A stretch of DNA of 64,000 nucleotides, from assembly GCA_033977485.1 (NCBI GenBank), contig CM066985.1, positions 75,645,045-75,709,044 of the forward strand, written 5' to 3'. Made by a program: the position numbers and the translations under genes. Under the pieces are notes generated by a model, which was not told where the DNA came from, did not search any database, and was given only the letters and a program-made list of their open reading frames with translations. Every line of letters begins with the position of its first letter. The stretch's first letter is position 1. This stretch comes from Hydrangea macrophylla. Its lineage: Eukaryota; Streptophyta; Magnoliopsida; Cornales; Hydrangeaceae. This document shows, piece after piece, positions 50,450 through 60,676 of this stretch.

Positions 50450-51542
50450 ATTCATTGTTTAAGGGACCGAAGTAAGGATCGGAGTCAACCAGGAAATCAG
50501 CCACATCAAGATGAGTGATATCCAATGGATCATCGTGGTCAAAAAAATTTGTCTCTATCTTATCTTCTTTCCCTTTTCCTTTTATTGAGGCCTGATAGAG
50601 ATCTACTAAATGTTTTGGCGTACGACAAGTACGCGACCAATGCCCTTTCATGCCACATCTATAGCAGTCATTTTCATTTTTCTTGACAGCTCTTTGTACG
50701 CCTTTGCCATTTTTATTCCACTTCGGGTGGTAAGGTGCATTGTTCTTGTATGGATGATAACCCTCACGATACCAATGTTTATTTTTTCCTTGACCATGAC
50801 CATGACTACGACCATGACTACGACCACGACCACGGCCACGACTATGATCATTTCCACGACCATATCCATGTTTGCCTCCTCGTCCAGCTCTTTGATTATT
50901 GTGTGGAACTTCATCCTTTTCAGCGAATGTGGTTCCATGTGCTTCAGGCAATGGCGCAGAGCCAGTTGGACGGCGATGATGATTTTTCATCAATAGTTCA
51001 CTATTTTGTTCTGCCACGAGAAGACATGATATTAATGAAGAGTACTTCATGAATCTCCGCTCTCGATATTGCTCCTGCAAGAGTACACTCGAGGGATGAA
51101 AAGTAGATAATGTCTTCTCTATCATCTCTGAATCAGTGACCGTTTCTCCACACAATTCCAATTGAGAAGTAATTTGAAATAAAGCTGAATTATACTCTCC
51201 AACTGTCTTATGATCCTGGAATCGCAGTTGGATCCAGTTATATCGAGCTTTTGGTAAAGTAATTAATTTTATATGTTGGAAACGTTCTTTCAAATTGGTC
51301 CAGAGGACAAGAGGGCTTTTTACTACAAGATATTCATCTTGTAATCCTTCATGGATATGGTGTTGGATAAACTCTAGTGCACTGGCTTGGTCTCGTTCCG
51401 ATTCATAATTTCCTTCTACAATAGTATTCCAAAGATCCTTTGCTTTTAGTCGTATTTCAGCTTTATGAGCCCATGATAGATAGTTGTTTCCCGAGATGTC
51501 CAGAGGTACAATTTTAAATTTGTCAAGATTCGACATATTCAA
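50442..51542 (-). CDS. Cop-B gag, unit 2
   Basis: A 366-residue frame that differs from unit 1 by one residue: His replaces Arg in the basic Arg/Gly/His tract, encoded near 50797, from a single C-to-T on the plus strand. The knuckle and other features are as in unit 1. Confidence 0.88.
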   Translation of the reverse strand: MNMSNLDKFKIVPLDISGNNYLSWAHKAEIRLKAKDLWNTIVEGNYESERDQASALEFIQHHIHEGLQDEYLVVKSPLVLWTNLKERFQHIKLITLPKARYNWIQLRFQDHKTVGEYNSALFQITSQLELCGETVTDSEMIEKTLSTFHPSSVLLQEQYRERRFMKYSSLISCLLVAEQNSELLMKNHHRRPTGSAPLPEAHGTTFAEKDEVPHNNQRAGRGGKHGYGRGNDHSRGRGRGRSHGRSHGHGQGKNKHWYREGYHPYKNNAPYHPKWNKNGKGVQRAVKKNENDCYRCGMKGHWSRTCRTPKHLVDLYQASIKGKGKEDKIETNFFDHDDPLDITHLDVADFLVDSDPYFGPLNNECV

Positions 51543-51785
51543 ACACTATACAGATAAAAGAAAGTAAGGTTTAGAATCAAGTAAATGAAGGCATGCAAAT
51601 AAACAGATTAATGTCTAATAAAGGATGCAATAATGTAAAATAAAATTTCTTTTTTAAGAGAATAATCAGTTAGATTTTCCATAATCTCTTCAAGATATTT
51701 CCTCTTCGGGAGGGTCATGAATTATCTCTACAAGAGACTTTTCAGCACATGTATATATGCTTAATATATATATCGATAATCACTC

Positions 51786-51864
51786 AATTGCGTGATAGCA
51801 GAGTGGTGGGGACTGAGGATCTTTAACTCTAAGATCTCGGGTTCGAACCTGGCTATCCGCGATT
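51786..51864 (+). ncRNA. tRNA-like/SINE-like sequence 1, unit 2
   Basis: Exact counterpart of the sequence at 45437, offset by 6349 bp. Confidence 0.45.
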
Positions 51865-51944
51865 GTTTTGTTTTATTATTATTATTATTATTATTATTTT
51901 TTTTTCTTAACTCTTTAGTTTTTTTTTCATTCAATAATAGTTAG

Positions 51945-52035
51945 ACAATCGTGTGGTAGCAGAGTGGCAACGAACTGAGTGCCGAATAACCCACGTCCGC
52001 GGACTCGAGTTCGAACCTGGCTTCTGCATGGTTGT
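51945..52035 (+). ncRNA. tRNA-like/SINE-like sequence 2, unit 2
   Basis: Counterpart of the sequence at 45596, offset by 6349 bp. Confidence 0.45.
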
Positions 52036-52186
52036 CTTTTGTTTTGTTTTGTTTTTTTTTCATTTACTCTACAAGAGTTATGTCTAAGATATCAATTATT
52101 TATTTACTACTTCTTCAAGAAGTTTATTTATTATCCCTTTGGGAGATAACTCTTCAGGAGTATGCACACACATATAGAAAAGTAAA

Positions 52187-52217
<31 letters not shown>

Positions 52218-52517
52218 ATATATCTCTTCAGGAGATTAGTTCATTAAGAATATAATGAGTTTTTCTGCAGAAGATTTATCTACTACCCCTTCAAGAGGTT
52301 TAGTAATTAACTCCTCAGGACTATTTTCAAATATGCCTCTTCAAGAGCCTATAATCACTTCTTCATAAAAGTCTGCAACAAATTCCTCTTCGGGAGGAGT
52401 AAAATTTATAACCACTTCAGGGGTGTATACATGTATACATATATGTATATATATATATATAAGTTAAATAATATAGATATATTGTACCCTTTGTCATGAG
52501 CCAACCCAGTTGGTATA

Positions 52518-52533
52518 GGCTCATGCTGATAAC
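52518..52533 (-). promoter_or_regulatory. Cop-B primer-binding site, unit 2
   Basis: Same GTTATCAGCATGAGCC site as in unit 1. It lies next to the right LTR, which is the true 5' LTR of the array. Confidence 0.6.
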
Positions 52534-52534
52534 G

Positions 52535-52955
52535 TATTATAAAACTAATAATTAAACATGCAAACAATGAATAATTAACACAAGTGACACAAATATTTCA
52601 TGTGGTTCGGCAATTTGCCTACGTCCACTGCAGAGGGGATCATATTTATTATTGTGATAACAGCACAATACAAGCACTTTTATCTTACCAGTATAGTACA
52701 CTGATATACTTCTTCGTTTGAATCTTCAATCTGATCTTTCACTAATTATCTTCTCTATCTCACTCCATCCCTTTTCATTGAGGATGTTCATTCCCTCTTA
52801 TAAGAAACTCATTTATGTCTTCTTCTATACTCACATGACATGTAGATACAAATTCCTTAATCAAACTAAATCCAACAGCCATTCACATGTTACTTACCAC
52901 CAAAGTTGGATCCTTCCAAAGACATGTGATAGGCATCCATATTATATTCATAACA
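52535..52955 (-). repeat. Cop-B LTR, right (421 bp)
   Basis: Outer 5' LTR of the array. On the plus strand it ends ATTCATAACA and is followed by the target copy CCACA. Confidence 0.93.
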
Positions 52956-55388
52956 CCACAGACTTAGTCTGCGTAGGGAAGAAGAAGATGGGTTTTGCTT
53001 TCTTTGAGATTTTCTATGGTCTAGTAATGTAGACAGTTGGTATGGTATGAGTTATCTATTAATTATTATTTTACCTTTAATTGTTTTAAAGTTTATTCTT
53101 AGTAGTAATCCTAAAGGATAATTTCTTTTCTGTAAAATCATTAAAAATTATATATATATATATATATATAATAAGGAAATATTATATTTTCCAATTATTA
53201 TTATTATAATATTATAATAGAATAAATATTTAGTTTAATTAAAATTACCTTTAAATGCTTGTTATTAGTTATATAAAAATAACATAAAATGGATATGGAT
53301 GTTTACTAAATACAGAATAATTTCTAAAATATTTTATGGTTAACTGTGGATTATTTGATAATTTATTACATTATAAAACCATTGTTTAGAATTTTGTTAC
53401 TATTTAGTAAATGGGTTAAATAGAGATTTCATCACTTTAAATATCTAGAATATTTCTAAATATTCGGGAATATACTGAAATATTCCTATGGTCTCTTAAA
53501 TCTATTAAAAATAGTTTCTTGTAAAAATTCTTATATTTTTGTATATTTTTGGAATTTCTATTCTTTGGTGACCATTTTAAAAATAGTATTTTAACTTCAA
53601 AAATGCGTATTAAATACTCCGTAAATCCGAAAAATACGCCGTCAGCGCCTAAAATCTTAGAGTAATGATGAGATTACTTTTCCTAAGTTTGGAGACGTTT
53701 CAGCACCAATAAAATTACAGCCTAATTGTAAGACTCACATTGGTTAGAATTTACTACAGACTCCGTATTGAGTCTAGTCAGTACAATTAGCCTTAGAATA
53801 ATATAGGGATCATCATATTGAGGTTATGACACATTTTCGTTGAAATTACTGTTTTGCTCGTATATGGAGAATTTATATTTGATTGTTATTCTATCATCAT
53901 GAATTGTAGGGACCGAGACCTATTTGCTTTTCTGAGAAGAATCTTTATTCTGTTAAGATATTGAGGTGAGTAAAACGTTACCCTAATTATTGTTAAAAAG
54001 TGGTGTCATTTTTATACTTTGAGATTTTCATCAGAATGGGAGTTGAGGCTTCACCCTTTGTCAATACTAAATATGGTGATTATTCTCATTAGTTGAAAAG
54101 TATTAATTCCTTGGTAATTATATGGATATTGGAGTAATTTTGTGTCTTACTCTATGATAATTGTTGTGTTTATCTCAAATAGATGAGGATTTTTGAATTT
54201 GTTGAGATAATATATAGAACTTCCATGACTTGATTTATCCCAGCATTGAATATGGAATTGGCATGAATGTGTGATATGAATATACTCATATTACCGGTAT
54301 TTCAATTATGTCATACTGAATCTAAAGGAAAAATCCAAAGCCACCGCCACAACCCTTTGTTATTTAAATCCACTGCTTACAGAGAAACTAACGTGACTGT
54401 CTTGCGGCAAGTGGTACCCATGTCCAATTAGAGCATGTCTTGAGGAATGGGGTTTGAGTTGATACCCTTTTGTTATCACCGAATAGTGGTGTTTTAGTTA
54501 TCCCGTCTCAATATGTGACGTAGGATCTTATGCGCATTTAGCCGAATAGTGGCTCCTTATTTTCTCATACGTCATAGCTATCCGAGAATGGGGCACCCTC
54601 GATACTCGATACTCGATACGCCCGATTGGAGTAAGTGTCAAACTCGGAGAAGTGGCTAGGGTGTGAGGGGGGACCTATGGGTATATAGGTTTTGGCACGA
54701 TGTGAAGTGCAATTGTGGTAGTAAGTATGGATTTGGTACAAACTAAAAATTGTATGCGCTTTTATTGTGTAATGTTATAACGTGTTTCTTTATAAAGCTT
54801 TGAACAGGGTGGTAGGCCACATTAACACTTTTGCAGGACATGCCTACTACATAGTGATTTACTTTATTTGTTGCTTATCGTGAACAAGAAACTAACTGCC
54901 AGAGCCTCTTTTGAGAAGAGGTGATGGAACTTTTGTCTTGTAGCGATATTGTATATTTTTGTAGTTGTTCATGGATTGTTCGGGTTTCAAGTTTTACTCA
55001 TACCAGTTTATACTGACCCGGATGTCTCCATGCATCGCGGGTGCGTTCAATTTATGAACATAGCCGGGGAATATTTACAGGAAAATGAACATTGACTCAA
55101 ATAGCAGCGTGGATCAAGTTGGCTAGCAAGCTTGGAGTTTATTTTGATCAGAGACTTTGGATTTTAGAATGGTTATGTCCATTTATAATTTTTGGCATAT
55201 GAGCCAATTGCTTCTTTTTGCATTTGAGATTTGAGAGTTGATAGCGTTTGAAATTTGGTTTAAATTTATCATGAATTTGGAGTTATATTTATTTTAGTTT
55301 TTATTGGACTATTATTGTTTTAGCTTTATAGTGTTTCTGTTTGGGTTGTGTTCCGATTTTGTGTTGTTAGAAAAATCGGGGCGCTACA
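52956..55388 (+). repeat. Gyp-C 5' LTR, piece 3
   Basis: It resumes at CCACAGACTTAG and runs to GGGGCGCTACA. Compared with the 3' LTR it has about 55 extra bp at 53058-53112 and an extra GATACTC unit near 54608. No gene is present. Confidence 0.92.
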
Positions 55389-55391
55389 GTT

Positions 55392-55404
55392 TGGTATCAA
55401 AGCC
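55392..55404 (+). promoter_or_regulatory. Gyp-C primer-binding site
   Basis: TGGTATCAAAGCC, the initiator tRNA-Met type with one mismatch, lies 3 bp after the LTR end. Confidence 0.85.
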
Positions 55405-55520
55405 TAGGTTTCCTTAGATTAGTGAAAGTCTAGGTTGCCTTCGGACTGTGGTTTAAGAGTCTTGTAGTTCTTGTGATTGTATTTGATGTATTAGTAATGT
55501 TGACTACTCTCTTTAAGGAT

Positions 55521-58500
55521 ATGGCTGGAGGATATGATACCCGTCAAGGACCTGTTGGCAATGGAAATGGCAATAACAATGACGCTAACAATGGAACAGG
55601 AAACCCGAATATGATTCAAGTGGATGTTGCTGCCATGATGACTCAACTTATGCAAGCAGTGCAGAATAACAATGCGGAACGGCAGGACAATTCCCGTGAT
55701 CCCTTCACTCGACGGAATAAGGCCTTTGGCGAACTAGGAGGGAAAAGGTTCGGAGGAGATATCAAATCTATCGCAGTCGAGACATGGATACTCAATTGTG
55801 AGATGGTATTTGAGAGAATGAACGTTATTGCGGTACAAAAACAAGAATCAGCTGCCCATCAATTAGACGGAGCAGCTAGATTCTGGTGGAATTTGATCCG
55901 TCCTGGTTTGGATTTGACCACATTAACATGGGAAGATTTTAAAGGGAGATTTGAATGGAGATTTCTACCAGAAGCAGTAAAATCCCAATTGGCAGAAGAA
56001 TTCATCCATCTAAAGCAAGAGGGGAATATGAGTGTGGAACAGTATGTCACCAGATTTCATGAGTTGTCCCGACGTGCTCCCTACATGGTTGATACAGTGG
56101 TGAAGAAGAATCGTCGGTTCATCAATGGATTGCAGACCCAATTGCAACGTTCTCTGATTCCTTTCGACACGGAAGAATTTGATCGAGTCTTGGACTTGGC
56201 TGTCAAGTTCGAGGAGCAGGGCATCAAGTTCAGAGAAAATTGAGATAAGGGAAAGGCAAAGGCTGGTGAGACCTCTAAGGGTTCAGGGTTTCAGTACCAG
56301 CAACGTGACCAAAATAGGGAGCAGAACCGTTTCAGGCCTTATTATCAGGTCAGCAACCTCAACAGAAAGGTCAGACATTTCAACAGAGGGGACCACAGGG
56401 TTATCAGCGACAGGGAGGATTCCAGAACAGACAAGGAAATCCTCTACAGTAAGAGCGACCTGGTCAACAAGGTTGGCAAGGTAAACAAGGGCAACATGGG
56501 CAGCAGGGCCGTCAGGGTCAACAGTATCAGGCACCACAAAATCGTCCCGCAGTCCCTCCAGGGGTAGTAACACCTGTGGTACCCATGGTTCGTGCGCCGT
56601 TCACAGGGCTATGTCATAATTGTGGAATTATTGGTCACAAAGCATATGAATGCCAAGCTCCGCGATAGAACCAACAAGGAGGCCCAGGTCAGATGGCTCC
56701 AGCTCGTACTTTTGCCGCCTTACCAGGACCCAACAATGTGCAAGGTACATTGGATTCTTTCCAGTCTAATGTTAAGGTGCTATTTGATACCGGTGCTTCT
56801 CATTCATTTATTGCTAGGCAGTTTGTAACACTAGAAAATATTAAAACTACTCCCTTGCTTCTACCCCTTTGTGTGGAGATTCCTTTGGGTGGGTCTGTTA
56901 CTTTGTATGAACAATGTGAGAACTTTGAAATTTTTATGTTTGGGAGAACTTTTCTCTTAAACCTTGTAGTTTTGGGTTTTGAGGGTTTTAGCCTTATTCT
57001 TGGTATGAATTGGATGGAAAAGATCGGGGTCACCTTGGATTGTACCAAAAGAAGAGTTACGATTAATGCACCAGGTATGCCTAGTTTAACACATGACTGT
57101 GGAGTTAGTGGAGAGTTAGTGATGTCAAGTTTTCTATATTCGGTAGAGATTCCTAAGAAAGACATTAAAGATGTAGAAGTGGTGAAGGAGTTTGAAGATG
57201 TGTTCCAGGAAATTCCCGGTCTACCGCCGAAGAGAGAGGTTGAGTTCCGTATTGACTTAGTTCCTGGTACAACTCCTGTTTCCAAAGTGGCGTATAGAAT
57301 GGCGCCAAAGGAGTTGAATGAAATGAAAGTTCAACTTGAGGAGATGTTACAGAAGGGGTACGTTTGTTAGACTTTATTCATCTTCCTTTCAGTGTCTTAT
57401 TGTATTCGTATTCCTTTAGTTGTAATCCTTGTGAGGTGTATGGTGTAGGTTCATTCGCCCTAGTAATTCGCCTTGGGGAGCTCCAGCTATTTTTGTGTCA
57501 AAGAAAGATGGCACTCTAAGGATGTGCATTGACTGCCGGGAACTGAACAAGATCACCATTAAGAATAAGTATCCGTTGCCTCAGATCGATGATCTGTTCG
57601 ATAAGTTGAAGGGAGCTACCGTGTTTTCGCAGTTTGATTTGAGAACCGGTTATCATCAGATGAGAGTAGAGGAGAAGAGTGTCCCTATTACAGCCTTTCA
57701 AACCCGATATGGTCTATACGAATTTCCTGTGATGTCGTTTGGTTTAACTAATGCACCTGCGTTCTTTATGGATCTCATGAACCGTGTATTCCGACCATAT
57801 CTGGACAAGTTTGTAATCATTTTCATAGACGACATACTGGTTTACTCCCGGAATGAAAAGGAGCATAGAGAACATTTGAAGATTGTGTTGCAAGTCCTTA
57901 GAGATCAGAAGTTATATGCTAAGTTCAGTAAGTGCCACTTTTGGGAAAGTTAAGTTCGATTTTTGGGGTATGTTGTTTCTAGTGAGGGTATATCAGTTGA
58001 TCCAGCTAAGGTGGCAGCAGTGAAGGATTGGAAGCAGCCTACATCAGCCACTGAAGTTAGGAGCTTTTTGGGATTAGCTGGATATTATCGCTGGTTTATT
58101 GAGAAGTTTTCCCTAATTGCGGAACCGATGACTAAGTTGACACGAAAAAATGTGAAATTCTTATGGACTGAGGAATGTGAAAAAGCTTTTCAAGAACTTA
58201 AGCGAAGGTTGACCACTGCTCTGATTCTCACCATACCTGTAAGTGGAGGTAACCTGGTAGTATTTACAGATGCCAGTGGTACAGGTTTAGGTTGTGTTTT
58301 GATGCAGTTTCATAAGGTTGTCGCTTATGCCTCAAGACAGTTGAAACCTCATGAAAGAAGGTACCCGACGCACGATCTTGAGTTAGCAGCAGTGGTGTTT
58401 GCCTTAAAGATATGGAGACATTATTTATTTGGGGAGAAGTTTGAGCTCTTTACGGATCATAAGAGCTTGAAATACTTGTTTTCTCAGAAGGAGATAAATA

Positions 58501-60164
58501 TGAGGCAGCAGAGGTGGATGGAGTTCATTAGCAGTGATGACTTTGAGATCATGTATCAGCTTGGAAAGGGTAATGTTGTCGCCGATGCCTTGAGTAGGCA
58601 ACATAGTGTTTTGATAGCACTAATGGTCCGTGAGTGGAAAGACTTGGAGGTGATCATGCTCCATGATGTACGGCCTATGCAAGATTCTGAGAAGGCTTTC
58701 ATTGGAAGCCTCTCGGTTCAACCTTCTTTATTGACTCGAATTGGTGTTAGTCAAGCGTCTGATCCATTCCTATTAGAAAAATTGGACGACTTGGTGTTAG
58801 ATTATTTAGATGAATGCCCCACCGATTGGTCAGTTGATTCGTTGACAAGTTTAAAGTTTTGAGGCAGGCTGTGTGTGCCTAACGATTCTGGTTTGAAGAG
58901 GGAAATCTTAGATGAAGCTCATCGATCACGTTATACTATTCATCCTGGTGGCAACAAGATGTACTGTGATCTGAAGAAAACCTTTTGGTGGGAAGGTATG
59001 AAGAGAGATGTTGGGGAATATGTATCTCAGTGTTTGATTTGTCAACAGGTAAAGGCAGAGTATCAGAGGCCGTCTGGGTTGCTTCAGCCGCTTGAAATTC
59101 CTGTTTGGAAGTGGGAACTTATCTCAATGGATTTCATTGATGGTTTACCTAGATCTCGGAGAGGAAATGAGTCCATTTGGGTAATTGTGGATCGTTTGAC
59201 CAAATCTGCGCACTTTATTCCTGTTGGTATTCATCAAAATGCGGATAGTTTGGCGCAGCTATATATTCGAGAGGTGGTAAGACTTCATGGTATACCTATA
59301 TCTATTGTCTCAGACCTAGATTCAATATTTGTGTCAGAATTTTGGGAAAGTTTCCAGCGTGCTATGGGAACAAGGTTAGACTTGAGCACTACCTATCATC
59401 CTCAGACCGATGGACAGATAGAGAGGGTGAATCAGGTACTTGAGGATATGCTTCGAGCTTGTGTATTGGATTTTGGAGGAAGTTGGGAGGAACATTTTCC
59501 ATTAGTAGAGTTTTCTTACAATAACAGCTATCACTCTAGCATTGGCATGGCACCATTTGAGGCCCTCTATGGAAAGCCGTGCCGATCACCTGTTTGCTGG
59601 GCGGAGGTTGGTGATACAATTTTACTTGGACATGAGGTTGTTAGGGCAACGACGGAAAAGATAAGTGTCATTAGAGAAAGAATTAAGACTGCTCAAAGTA
59701 GACAAAAAAGCTATGCTGACCAAAAGAGAAAGAGTGTGGAGTTTAAGGTTGGAGATCTTGTATTTTTAAAGGTTTCTCCTATGAAAGGTGTGATGAGGTT
59801 TGGCAAGAAGGGAAAATTGGCACCTAGGTTTGTGGGTCCATTCGAGATCACCGAACGTGTTGGAGAGGTGGCTTATCGTCTTAGTTTACCTTCGAGTTTA
59901 TCGACGATCCATGATGTTTTTCACATTTCAATGTTGAGAAAGTGTGTGAAGGATCCAACTGTGGTGGTTCAACCGACAGAGATTGAAATTACTGATGATC
60001 TGACGGTTTTCACAAGACCAATCACGATTGTGGATCGAAATGTGAAGCAACTCCGTAATAAGAGGATTAATCTTGTGAAGGTACAATGGGGCGAGGACGA
60101 GAATGATGTTACGTGGGAATTAGAGGAGAAGGTCCTGAGGATGCATCCTGAACTTTTTGTGTAG
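55521..60164 (+). pseudogene. Gyp-C gag-pol with an intron-like interruption
   Basis: The likely start is ATG 55521; in-frame ATGs at 55473 and 55497 are alternatives. Gag has the retrotransposon gag core (about 55770-56150) and a C-x2-C-x4-H-x4-C knuckle at about 56612-56653. The protease motif is F-D-T-G-A-S-H-S-F-I at about 56783. RT runs from about 57240 to 57900, with F-I-D-D near 57825 and C-I-D-C where C-I-D-Y is usual. RNase H lies at about 58250-58600, integrase with zinc region and DDE core at about 58890-59450, then a GPY/F-like module and a chromodomain-like tail. Defects are TGA 56241, a one-base loss near 56348, TAA 56450, TAG 56666, TAA 57951 and TGA 58860. The RT is also interrupted at 57358-57448 by a GT-AG segment. 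Confidence 0.9.
57358..57448 (+). other. 91-bp GT-AG intron-like sequence inside RT
   Basis: It starts GTACGT and ends GTGTAG. It is T-rich, contains in-frame stops (the first at 57368), and is 91 nt, within the normal range of plant introns. Removing it joins the upstream protease-RT frame to the downstream RT frame with no gain or loss of residues in the conserved RT entry block. Gyp-D has that block uninterrupted at about 33641-33665. Confidence 0.75.
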
Positions 60165-60265
60165 CAGTCTTTTGCCTAGTCTCTAAATGGAATCCTTTGG
60201 GTAAGTTGAAGTTAATTTCTAGCCTTCCCTGGTTATCAGTTGTTTTAGATATGTGATTTCTTGTT

Positions 60266-60283
60266 AATTTCGGGGACGAAATC
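60266..60283 (+). promoter_or_regulatory. Conserved hairpin before the Gyp-C polypurine tract
   Basis: ATTTCG and CGAAAT pair around GGGA. It is the same element as at 36379 in Gyp-D but lies about 100 bp past the stop codon here. Confidence 0.75.
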
Positions 60284-60288
60284 CTTTT

Positions 60289-60301
60289 AAGGAGGGTAGA
60301 A
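60289..60301 (+). promoter_or_regulatory. Gyp-C polypurine tract
   Basis: AAGGAGGGTAGAA lies directly before the 3' LTR. Confidence 0.85.
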
Positions 60302-60618
60302 TGTAACACCCGCGAATTTCAAAAGAATAAAAAAATCTTTATATATATATATAATGATAATAAAAATTGGTATCTTGTTATTATTTGATTAAGATTATAT
60401 ATATATATATATATGTTATTTTTCGTTAACTAATTTAATTTTTCTTATTACTTTTTATTAAGACCATATTTGGAGCCCAATGTTTTAGCTCTATAACAAT
60501 TTAAATTACACCCAATTTCTTTTGGCCTCTATCACACCCTAATGTATAGAAACCCACAACTCTTTTATTTTTTTCCTCTCTAACCCTACTCTCCTTTTGG
60601 TCTCCTAGACCACCTCAC

Positions 60619-60676
<58 letters not shown>

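Larger units (their letters stand above)
51689..52424 (-). repeat. Cop-B leader hairpin cluster, unit 2
   Basis: Same content as unit 1, with small length changes in the (TA)n tracts that cancel out to the same total length. Confidence 0.6.
39837..52955 (-). mobile_element. Cop-B: tandem Ty1/copia array (three LTRs, two internal regions)
   Basis: The array is flanked by CCACA at 39832-39836 and 52956-52960. Three 421-bp LTRs (39837, 46186, 52535) alternate with two internal regions of 5928 bp each, and the period is exactly 6349 bp. The two units are nearly identical: I see one coding difference and a few TA-repeat length changes. Both carry the same internal pol stop. This layout is expected from unequal recombination between LTRs of two copies of the same insertion, which keeps a single outer target duplication. 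Transcription direction is right to left. Confidence 0.92.

Noticed and set aside
39837..52955. CRISPR-like or satellite array
   Set aside because: The repeats are 421-bp LTRs and 5.9-kb retrotransposon internals with gag and pol; the DNA is plant nuclear.
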